A stretch of 7,622 bases of DNA, taken from positions 1 through 7,622 of the forward strand of contig CABQNF010000046.1 of the NCBI GenBank assembly GCA_902465465.1. Direction: 5' to 3'. Positions 1 through 5,154 of the stretch are shown here, piece by piece. The first letter of the stretch is position 1. The number at the start of each line of letters is the position of its first letter. The stretch is from an uncultured Collinsella sp. Lineage in GTDB: Bacteria; Actinomycetota; Coriobacteriia; Coriobacteriales; Coriobacteriaceae. Both the position numbers and the translations under genes were made by a program. Under the pieces are notes generated by a model. The model saw nothing but the letters and a program-made list of their open reading frames with translations, did no database searches and was not told where the DNA came from.

Positions 1-1
1 G

Positions 2-1255
2 TTCACCGACGCTCCCGAGAGCTACCTGGGCGAGGCCTGCGTCTGCCCCAAGTGCGGCGGTCATCACCTCAAGGCCGATAAGGACATCCTCGACGTGTGG
101 TGGGATTCCGGCGTCTCCTGGAAGGCCGTCTGCGAGTACCGTCCCGAGCTGGAGTATCCGGCGGATGTGTACCTCGAGGGCTCCGACCAGCACCGCGGTT
201 GGTTCCAGAGCTCGCTGCTCACCTCGGTGGGTGCCAACGGCCATGCTCCGTACAAGGCGGTCGTCTCGCAGGGCTTCACGCTCGACGGCCAGGGCCGCAA
301 AATGTCCAAGTCGCTCGGCAACGTCATCGACCCCAATAAGGTCTGCGACGAGATGGGCGCCGACATCATCCGTCTGTGGGTCGCCTCGGTCGACACCAGC
401 TCTGACGTCTCCATCGACCACGAGATCCTTGCTCGTACGTCCGATGCCTACCGTCGTTTCCGCAACACGCTGCGCTTCCTGCTCTCCGAGCTCGAGGGTC
501 AGTTTGAGCCCGAGACCGACGGCGTCGCCTTTGCCGACCTGCTGCCGCTCGACAAGCTCATGGTTGCCCGCCTGACCCAGGTCCAGGCCGAGGTCGACGA
601 TGCCTACGCCAGCTATGAGTTCCCGCGTGCCTACCGCGCACTCTACGACTTCGTGGTGACCGAGCTTTCCAACGTGTACCTCGACGCCCTGAAGGACCGT
701 CTGTACTGCGACAAGCCCGGCTCGCTCGAGCGCCGCAGCGCCCAGACCGTGCTGGCCGAGCTCTTCTCGATGCTCATGCGCGACCTGCAGCCGATCCTGT
801 CCTACACCGTCGACGAGGCCATGGCCTATGCGCCCGCTGGCTGCGTCGATCACCAGAAGTACGCCGCGCTGCTCGATTGGTACAAGTCGCCTATCACGGT
901 CGACGAGGCCAATGAGTTCGAGGGCGTGCTCGAGGCTTCCCTCGAGCTCCGTAGCGCCGTGACCAAGGCCCTTGAGGATGCCCGCTCCGCTGGCACCTTC
1001 ACTAAGAGCCAGCAGGTCCGCGTCAAGGCGGTCGTTCCCGCCGAGATGTACGCGCTGCTGACCGGCGACAAGGCCGTCGACCTGGCCGAGTTCTACATCG
1101 TCTCCGATGTTGAGCTTGCCCAGGGCGAGGAGCTTTCCGTTGCCATCGAGGCTGCCGAGGGCGAGTGCTGCGACCGTTGCTGGAACTATCGCACCACCGT
1201 CGGCGAGTACAACGGCCACGCACATATTTGCAAGCGCTGCGCCGACGCTTTGTAG
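2..1255 (+). CDS. ileS: Isoleucyl-tRNA synthetase, C-terminal part (5' end outside window)
   Basis: This cytoplasmic class I aminoacyl-tRNA synthetase charges tRNA-Ile with isoleucine. The frame is open from base 2, giving 417 visible residues of a protein usually around 900-1000 long, so the HIGH motif and most of the editing domain lie to the left. Visible are a CPKC metal-type knuckle at the left edge, the DVWWDSG block, the GSDQHRGWF block and the catalytic loop KMSKS (299-313). The helical anticodon-binding region follows, and then a C-terminal zinc finger with two CxxC pairs (ECCDRC and HICKRC) just before the TAG stop. The C-terminal zinc finger is typical of the bacterial type I enzyme (established family knowledge). 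The stop codon forms the first bases of a perfect hairpin. Any upstream regulator such as a T-box would lie outside the window. Identification is secure. Confidence 0.97.
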   Translation, partial: FTDAPESYLGEACVCPKCGGHHLKADKDILDVWWDSGVSWKAVCEYRPELEYPADVYLEGSDQHRGWFQSSLLTSVGANGHAPYKAVVSQGFTLDGQGRKMSKSLGNVIDPNKVCDEMGADIIRLWVASVDTSSDVSIDHEILARTSDAYRRFRNTLRFLLSELEGQFEPETDGVAFADLLPLDKLMVARLTQVQAEVDDAYASYEFPRAYRALYDFVVTELSNVYLDALKDRLYCDKPGSLERRSAQTVLAELFSMLMRDLQPILSYTVDEAMAYAPAGCVDHQKYAALLDWYKSPITVDEANEFEGVLEASLELRSAVTKALEDARSAGTFTKSQQVRVKAVVPAEMYALLTGDKAVDLAEFYIVSDVELAQGEELSVAIEAAEGECCDRCWNYRTTVGEYNGHAHICKRCADAL

Positions 1256-1285
1256 GTTACGGCGTTCCTAGAACGCCGTAACCTA
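1253..1285 (+). terminator. Perfect 15-bp hairpin overlapping the ileS stop codon
   Basis: Bases 1253-1267 are perfectly complementary to 1271-1285, with a three-base loop (CTA, 1268-1270). The ileS stop codon TAG is the first three bases of the left arm. No T-tract follows (the next bases are CCGACGCTGC), so it is not a canonical intrinsic terminator. It could be an mRNA 3'-end stabiliser, a processing or pause site, or part of a palindromic repeat. The hairpin is certain; the terminator label is a guess. Confidence 0.5.
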
Positions 1286-1293
1286 CCGACGCT

Positions 1294-1396
1294 GCAAACG
1301 CCCCTAAGCGGCAATCTGACGTTCAATCGTCGGTCGCGTACCAAAGTACGCTTCCCTCCTCTTTCACGTCACCTTGCTCGCTTAGGGACGTTTTCG
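1294..1396. repeat. Nested imperfect palindrome of about 100 nt (REP/MITE-like or structured RNA)
   Basis: The outer arms 1296-1310 and 1379-1393 pair over 15 positions with one C-A mismatch (1301 with 1388). Stacked inside are 1311-1314 with 1374-1377 and 1317-1322 with 1366-1371. At the tip is a perfect 6-bp hairpin, 1336-1341 with 1346-1351, loop CAAA. I see no open reading frame or tRNA-like fold. The nested symmetry suits an intergenic palindromic element or a stable RNA. The pairings are directly seen; the element class is inferred and its copy number in the genome is unknown. Confidence 0.6.
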
Positions 1397-1445
1397 CTGT
1401 TGGTGACGAAAACGCGGCGTTTCCATTGCTGGAGCTAAAGGCTTT

Positions 1446-1472
1446 CTTTCGACTTGCGTTCTTAGTCGAAAG
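1446..1472 (+). other. 9-bp hairpin in the ileS-lspA intergenic region
   Basis: Bases 1446-1454 are perfectly complementary to 1464-1472 around a nine-base loop (1455-1463). It sits six bases upstream of the terminator stem starting at 1478. It has no T-tract of its own. It may be part of a structured 3' untranslated region or a small RNA ending at the next terminator. Function unknown. Confidence 0.45.
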
Positions 1473-1477
1473 CTATT

Positions 1478-1515
1478 AAGCGACATTCCGTTATTCGGGA
1501 TGTCGCTTTTGTTTT
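1478..1515 (+). terminator. Strong intrinsic (Rho-independent) terminator before lspA
   Basis: A 13-bp stem pairs 1478-1490 with 1496-1508, including one G-T pair (1487 with 1499), around the loop TTATT. It is followed by a T-rich run (TTTTGTTTT, 1507-1515). It is the only canonical terminator between ileS and lspA and lies about 220 nt after the ileS stop. It therefore probably ends the ileS transcript, or a separate small RNA from the structured region, and insulates lspA. Confidence 0.88.
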
Positions 1516-1570
1516 GTGCTGGTTATTTCGCTAGCGTTGGAGAATATGCTGCGCGTTTGGCGTTTGTCAC

Positions 1571-1576
1571 TATAAG
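1571..1576 (+). promoter_or_regulatory. Candidate -10 element for the lspA-rluD operon
   Basis: TATAAG at 1571-1576 is the best sigma-A-like -10 hexamer between the terminator and lspA, and would give a leader of about 45 nt. No good -35 hexamer sits 16-18 nt upstream; TTGGCG at 1557-1562 is too close. A promoter is expected here because a strong terminator precedes the operon, but the call is weak. Confidence 0.3.
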
Positions 1577-1617
1577 ATGATTAATTGCGTTAAACGTTAT
1601 TCGATGTTCTTGAGGGT

Positions 1618-1623
1618 AGGGGA
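1618..1623 (+). promoter_or_regulatory. Ribosome binding site of lspA (TTG start)
   Basis: AGGGGA at 1618-1623 lies five bases before the TTG at 1629. The in-frame ATG at 1647 has only a GGGG run almost touching it. The better spacing favours the TTG start, though the seven-residue difference does not affect the LspA domain. Confidence 0.5.
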
Positions 1624-1628
1624 TTTCT

Positions 1629-2228
1629 TTGGGTCGTACTGGGGATATGACGCCGCCTTTGCGTTGGCGGTTGGGTGTTGCTGGTGGGGTGGCGCTGGTT
1701 GTGCTGCTTGTTGACCAGCTGACCAAGCTTGCGGTTCGTGCCGTGGGCGAGGCACTGCATGTGACCGTCATCCCCGGCGTGATCGACTTCCTGTTTGTCC
1801 GCAATATCGGCGCTGCCTTTAGCATGGGCGAGGGGCATGGCATCGCGTTTGCCGTGCTGGCGCTGGCGGTCATTGTCGCTATTGCCGTGTACTTGCTTCG
1901 CGCGCCCCAGCTTGCTCGCTTGGAGGTTGTGGGCATGGCTATGGTCGCGGGCGGCGCCATTGGCAACGCGATCGACCGTCTGACTTTTGGCTTTGTGACC
2001 GATTTTATTGCCACCACCTTCATCGACTTTCCCGTCTTTAACGTGGCCGATATCGGCATCACCGTAGGCGTTGTGCTTGCCCTCATCGGCTACATGTTCT
2101 TGAGCCCTGCGGCCCGCGAAGTTGATGCGACTGCCGAGCTCAATGCCCGTGATGAGGCCCGCGCCAAGCGCAAAGCCAAGCAGCGTGGGGAGCGTGCCCG
2201 CAAGATTCGCGAAAGGAATGAGCGTTAA
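1629..2228 (+). CDS. lspA: Lipoprotein signal peptidase (signal peptidase II)
   Basis: LspA is an inner-membrane aspartic protease that removes the signal peptide from diacylglyceryl-modified prolipoproteins. The 199-residue product shows the family signatures in order: DQLTKL near residue 29 at the end of the first membrane segment, NIGAAF near 59, GGAIGNAIDR around 108-117 and FNVAD around 137-141. Asp116 and Asp141 match the catalytic pair. Four hydrophobic segments are visible, as expected. The start is taken as TTG 1629 with a well-spaced ribosome binding site; ATG 1647 is the alternative. After the last membrane segment (ending near 158) comes a tail of about 40 residues very rich in Arg, Lys and Glu, longer than in most LspA proteins I know. 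The stop shares one base with the next start (TAATG), indicating an operon and probable translational coupling. Confidence 0.95.
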   Translation: MGRTGDMTPPLRWRLGVAGGVALVVLLVDQLTKLAVRAVGEALHVTVIPGVIDFLFVRNIGAAFSMGEGHGIAFAVLALAVIVAIAVYLLRAPQLARLEVVGMAMVAGGAIGNAIDRLTFGFVTDFIATTFIDFPVFNVADIGITVGVVLALIGYMFLSPAAREVDATAELNARDEARAKRKAKQRGERARKIRERNER

Positions 2229-3241
2229 TGGCCGACATCCATATTCTTGTTGCCGACGATTGCTCTGGCCAGCGTCTCGACGCCTTTCTGGGTGCCAACG
2301 ACGGCTGCCCCACGCGCTCTGCCTGCGCGCATCTGATCGAGGGTGGCGCCGTAATCGTGAACGGCGAGACCTGCCTATCAAAAAAATATGCTGTGCGCTC
2401 CGGTGACCGTATCTCGGTCGACCTGCCCGAGCCGCATGATCCCACTGATGTGATTCCCGAGGCCATCCCCCTCGATATCCGTTACGAGGACGACTACCTC
2501 ATCGTGCTCTCCAAGCAGCGCGGCCTGGTGTGCCATCCCGCCCATGGCCACGAGAGCGGCACGCTTGCGAACGCTCTGGTCTACCACTGCGGCATTGACC
2601 ATCTGGGTACCGTGCAGGGTGAGGACCGCCCCGGCATCGTGCATCGCCTGGATCGCGATACCTCGGGCCTTATGCTCGCGGCTAAAGACGACGACACCCA
2701 GCGCGCGCTTCAAAATCTTATCCGCACGCGCACGCTCGACCGTCGCTATATCACGCTCGTTCACGGACACATCGCCATGGACGAGGGCACTATCAACACT
2801 GGTATCGCCCGCTCCACGCGCGACCGCGTCAAGATGGCGGTTTCCGATGACCCCTTTGCGCGCCAGGCCATCACGACTTTCAAGGTGCTCGAGCGCTTTG
2901 ATTCCACGCGCTTCGACGACGGCTACACGCTTGTCGAGTGTCATCTGTTTACCGGACGCACGCATCAGATTCGTGTGCACATGCGCCATATCAACCATGC
3001 CTGCGTGGGCGACCCACTCTACGGCAAGTGCGATGCGCGTGCCGATCAGGGCCTGACCAGGCAGTTCCTGCATTCTTGGCGCGTGGCGTTCGATCATCCC
3101 GTGACGGGGGAGCGCATTGAGTGCCGTGACGAGCTGCCGTGGGACCTTGCCGCGGTTCTGGATGACCTGGCCCCGCGTTCGCTCGGCCGCACTGCCGCAG
3201 GTGACGAAATCGTCCCGCAGCTCGGTCTGCTCGAAGCCTAG
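2228..3241 (+). CDS. rluD: RluA/RluD-family 23S rRNA pseudouridine synthase
   Basis: This cytoplasmic enzyme isomerises specific uridines to pseudouridine; RluD-type members act on large-subunit rRNA (family knowledge). The 337-residue protein begins with an S4 RNA-binding domain (about residues 14-65, with GQRLDAFL and a VIVNG stretch). The catalytic domain follows: the RYEDDYLIVLSKQRGLVCHP entry strand, the HRLDRDTSG motif with probable catalytic Asp142, and the FTGRTHQIRVHM motif further on. Length and order are normal for the family, with a short low-complexity C-terminal extension. The ATG at 2228 overlaps the lspA stop by one base, and AAAGGA is about 11-16 nt upstream inside lspA. The lspA-pseudouridine synthase pair is a common bacterial arrangement. 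The exact target uridines cannot be read from the sequence, so RluD rather than another RluA paralogue is a best guess. Confidence 0.9.
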   Translation: MADIHILVADDCSGQRLDAFLGANDGCPTRSACAHLIEGGAVIVNGETCLSKKYAVRSGDRISVDLPEPHDPTDVIPEAIPLDIRYEDDYLIVLSKQRGLVCHPAHGHESGTLANALVYHCGIDHLGTVQGEDRPGIVHRLDRDTSGLMLAAKDDDTQRALQNLIRTRTLDRRYITLVHGHIAMDEGTINTGIARSTRDRVKMAVSDDPFARQAITTFKVLERFDSTRFDDGYTLVECHLFTGRTHQIRVHMRHINHACVGDPLYGKCDARADQGLTRQFLHSWRVAFDHPVTGERIECRDELPWDLAAVLDDLAPRSLGRTAAGDEIVPQLGLLEA

Positions 3242-3259
3242 CCAGTATTAGGTGGTTTC

Positions 3260-3286
3260 TTGAACTCGGTAAGCCTGCGGTATGAT
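3260..3286 (+). promoter_or_regulatory. Probable promoter of the glycosyltransferase gene
   Basis: TTGAAC (3260-3265) and TATGAT (3281-3286) resemble sigma-A -35 and -10 boxes. The spacer is 15 nt, slightly short of the usual 16-18. Transcription would start near 3293-3295, giving a leader of about 30 nt to the ATG at 3324. The ATG at 3282 lies inside the -10 box, which argues against it as the start codon. Confidence 0.5.
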
Positions 3287-3313
3287 ATACGGTTGTTTAC
3301 GTAACGCGTTGCT

Positions 3314-3318
3314 GGGAG
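3314..3318 (+). promoter_or_regulatory. Ribosome binding site deciding the glycosyltransferase start
   Basis: GGGAG at 3314-3318 is five bases before the ATG at 3324. No comparable site precedes the in-frame ATG at 3282, so the protein is taken to begin at 3324. Confidence 0.7.
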
Positions 3319-3323
3319 CCTGC

Positions 3324-4619
3324 ATGCTCGCCTTTTTACAAACCAACACACCCATCGTGATCTTCAACCAGATTGTCGTCACGCTGCTCACGGTCTGCTT
3401 TCTGTACCAGGTGGTCTTCTTTGTCATTGGCGCTCTTCGTGGCGAGGTCGCGCCCCCTAAGGCCAATAAACTGCATCGTTATGCCTTCTTTATCGCGGCG
3501 CATAACGAGGAGGCCGTGATCGCCAACCTCGTTCGCTCTATCAAGGACCAGGATTATCCGTCTGAGCTTATCGAGGTCTTCGTGGTCGCCGACGCCTGCA
3601 CTGACAACACGGCACAGCTTGCGCGCGAGGCGGGCGCCATTGTCTATGAGCGTAATGACCTCGCTCGCAAGGGCAAGAGCTGGGTCATGGACTTTGGCTT
3701 CGACCGCATTCTCAACGAGTATCCCGATACCTTTGAGGGCTATTTTATCTTCGATGCCGATAACGTCATTTCCCGTGATTACGTATCCAAGATGAATGAT
3801 GCTTTTGACCAGGGTTTCCATGTGGTCACCAGCTATCGCAACTCCAAGAACTTCGGCAGCTCGTGGATTTCGGCAGCTAATGCCACCTGGTATTTGCGCG
3901 AGGCGCGCTTTCTCAACAACGCGCGCAACATCTGCAAGACGTCTTGCGCCGTCTCGGGTTCGGGTTACCTCATCTCCGCCAGTGTTATCGAGGGCATGCA
4001 CGGCTGGCAGTTCCACACGCTGACCGAGGATATTCAGTTCACCACATTCTGTGCCATTCACGGCATTCGCATCGGTTATGCGCCGGCAGAGTTCTTTGAC
4101 GAGCAGCCCGTGACCTTTAAGGCGTCCTGGAAACAGCGCATGCGCTGGACCAAGGGCTTCTACCAGGTGTTCTTTACCTATGGCAAGCATCTTGTCAAAT
4201 CGACGTTCCGCTATCATCGCTTTGCAGCCTACGACATGTTTATGACGATCGCGCCCGGCATGCTGCTATCGCTGATCTCGATGCTCGCCAATGCGACGTT
4301 CCTGATCGTGGGCGGTCTTTCGCATGGCTTTTTGGCTACCGAAGTCGAGATGCAGGCGTGCGCCGCTTCGCTCATTATGACCTTCGCGATGATGTACCAG
4401 ACCTTCTTTATCCTGGCGCTACTCACGACCATCTTTGAGTACAAGCATATTCACTGCGCGCAAAAGTGGCGTTTGGTGACCAACCTGTTTACCTTCCCGA
4501 TCTTTATGTTCAGCTATATTCCCATTACGGTGGCTGCTCTGTTCCTAAAGGTCGACTGGGTGCCGACGCAGCACGCCGTCAACGTTACCCTCGACGAGGT
4601 CATGCAAGGCGCCAAATAA
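3324..4619 (+). CDS. Membrane-embedded processive family 2 glycosyltransferase
   Basis: The 431-residue protein has a hydrophobic segment at about residues 11-36, a cytosolic GT-A domain at about 50-290, and several hydrophobic segments at about 303-332, 346-372 and 386-408. The GT2 signatures are all present. These are an AAHNEE start of the nucleotide-sugar fold near 58-63, VADACTD (Asp90/Asp94), the metal-binding DAD at 144-146, TED with the likely catalytic-base Asp236, and QRMRW (QxxRW, 271-275). The D,D,D,QxxRW set with flanking membrane helices is typical of polysaccharide synthases of the cellulose or hyaluronan synthase type, and of other inverting membrane GT2 enzymes (family knowledge). 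Donor sugar and product cannot be told. The gene has its own probable promoter and a strong terminator eight bases after its stop. It appears to be a single-gene unit, with no other glycan genes in view. A longer start at 3282 is possible but falls in the -10 box. Confidence 0.88.
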   Translation: MLAFLQTNTPIVIFNQIVVTLLTVCFLYQVVFFVIGALRGEVAPPKANKLHRYAFFIAAHNEEAVIANLVRSIKDQDYPSELIEVFVVADACTDNTAQLAREAGAIVYERNDLARKGKSWVMDFGFDRILNEYPDTFEGYFIFDADNVISRDYVSKMNDAFDQGFHVVTSYRNSKNFGSSWISAANATWYLREARFLNNARNICKTSCAVSGSGYLISASVIEGMHGWQFHTLTEDIQFTTFCAIHGIRIGYAPAEFFDEQPVTFKASWKQRMRWTKGFYQVFFTYGKHLVKSTFRYHRFAAYDMFMTIAPGMLLSLISMLANATFLIVGGLSHGFLATEVEMQACAASLIMTFAMMYQTFFILALLTTIFEYKHIHCAQKWRLVTNLFTFPIFMFSYIPITVAALFLKVDWVPTQHAVNVTLDEVMQGAK

Positions 4620-4627
4620 CCACGATC

Positions 4628-4669
4628 AAAACCACCACAAAGGGGACAGGCACCTTTGTGGTGGTTTTT
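4628..4669. terminator. Intrinsic terminator after the glycosyltransferase gene, possibly bidirectional
   Basis: A perfect 16-bp stem pairs 4628-4643 with 4653-4668 around the nine-base loop GGACAGGCA, and the 3' arm ends in a T run (4665-4669). The left arm begins AAAA, so the structure could also terminate minus-strand transcription. It starts eight bases after the glycosyltransferase stop. The centre of the hairpin resembles a sequence I associate with repeated intergenic hairpins (see findings). Confidence 0.88.
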
Positions 4670-4687
4670 GCGTTTGAGCTGCTGCCC

Positions 4688-4696
4688 AAGGAGGTG
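4688..4696 (+). promoter_or_regulatory. Near-consensus ribosome binding site of the prepilin peptidase gene
   Basis: AAGGAGGTG at 4688-4696 is an almost perfect Shine-Dalgarno sequence, four bases before the ATG at 4701. It fixes that start codon. The gap between the preceding terminator and this site is under 20 nt. Confidence 0.85.
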
Positions 4697-4700
4697 TTAG

Positions 4701-5123
4701 ATGGTCTATATTCCGTTTTGGATTTGCATCTTTGCCGGCGCGGCGATTGATGTCCGTGAGCGACGGTTTCCCAATCAGCTTGCCGGCGTGTGTGCCGTGG
4801 CGGCGCTTGCAGGCGTTTGGCTCGACAGGGGCGTTAGCACTGCGCTTGACCATGTCGGTCTTGCGATCATCGTCTACCTTGCCCTTGTGCTTACTGAGTC
4901 GCTCTGGCGTCGTGTTCGCCACGCCCCTGGCATTGGCATGGGGGATGCTAAGGCGCTTTTTGCGCTTTGCACGCTCGACCCTCTGGGTGGCTTCGTTGCG
5001 TTTGCTGCCTCGCTTCTTGCCCTTGCCGCCGCCTGTCTCATCGCAAAATCACGCTCCCTGCCATTGCTGCCGTTTTTAGTGCCGATATTTGCCATAATCG
5101 AGGTTGTGGGTAGTACGCTGTAA
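4701..5123 (+). CDS. Minimal A24-family prepilin peptidase (TadV/CpaA-like)
   Basis: A24 peptidases are membrane aspartic proteases that cleave the leader of type IV prepilins or Tad/Flp pilins. This 140-residue protein is almost entirely hydrophobic, with about four membrane segments. It carries both active-site aspartates in family context: Asp17 in AIDVRERRFPN and Asp82 in the GxGD motif GIGMGDAK (77-84). It lacks the N-terminal zinc-binding and methylase region of full-length PilD enzymes, so it matches the short CpaA/TadV form or an archaeal-type relative. A near-perfect ribosome binding site fixes the start. No pilin, Tad ATPase or other secretion gene is visible, so its substrate must be encoded elsewhere. 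The stop is 31 nt before dgt, suggesting cotranscription. Family is secure; the specific substrate is unknown. Confidence 0.85.
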   Translation: MVYIPFWICIFAGAAIDVRERRFPNQLAGVCAVAALAGVWLDRGVSTALDHVGLAIIVYLALVLTESLWRRVRHAPGIGMGDAKALFALCTLDPLGGFVAFAASLLALAAACLIAKSRSLPLLPFLVPIFAIIEVVGSTL

Positions 5124-5142
5124 CCGTTTGCGCGCCCTTTTT

Positions 5143-5148
5143 AAGGAG
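5143..5148 (+). promoter_or_regulatory. Ribosome binding site deciding the dgt start
   Basis: AAGGAG at 5143-5148 lies six bases before the ATG at 5155. It favours this start over the upstream in-frame GTG/ATG region beginning at 5104, which overlaps the end of the prepilin peptidase gene. Confidence 0.75.
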
Positions 5149-5154
5149 CATGCC

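Noticed and set aside
1546..1575. Mini-ORF MLRVWRLSL with GGAG three bases upstream, before lspA
   Set aside because: It is only nine codons, its end overlaps the candidate -10 box so it may not be transcribed, and it has no run of regulatory codons typical of a leader peptide.
1256..1628. tRNA, riboswitch or T-box in the ileS-lspA gap
   Set aside because: No cloverleaf, CCA end, T-box motif or recognisable riboswitch core is seen. The region is simple nested inverted repeats, and a T-box for ileS would lie upstream of the gene.
1590..2381. Overlapping minus-strand open frames opposite lspA
   Set aside because: They are antisense to a complete lspA with both catalytic aspartates. Their composition is Gly/Arg/His-rich and motif-free.
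3336..4217. A 293-residue minus-strand open frame within the glycosyltransferase gene
   Set aside because: It is a shadow of the + strand GT2 coding sequence, with no family motif and no promoter or ribosome binding site on that strand.
5104..5154. Upstream in-frame extension of dgt
   Set aside because: It would overlap the end of the prepilin peptidase gene and lacks a ribosome binding site, whereas AAGGAG is well placed for the ATG at 5155.
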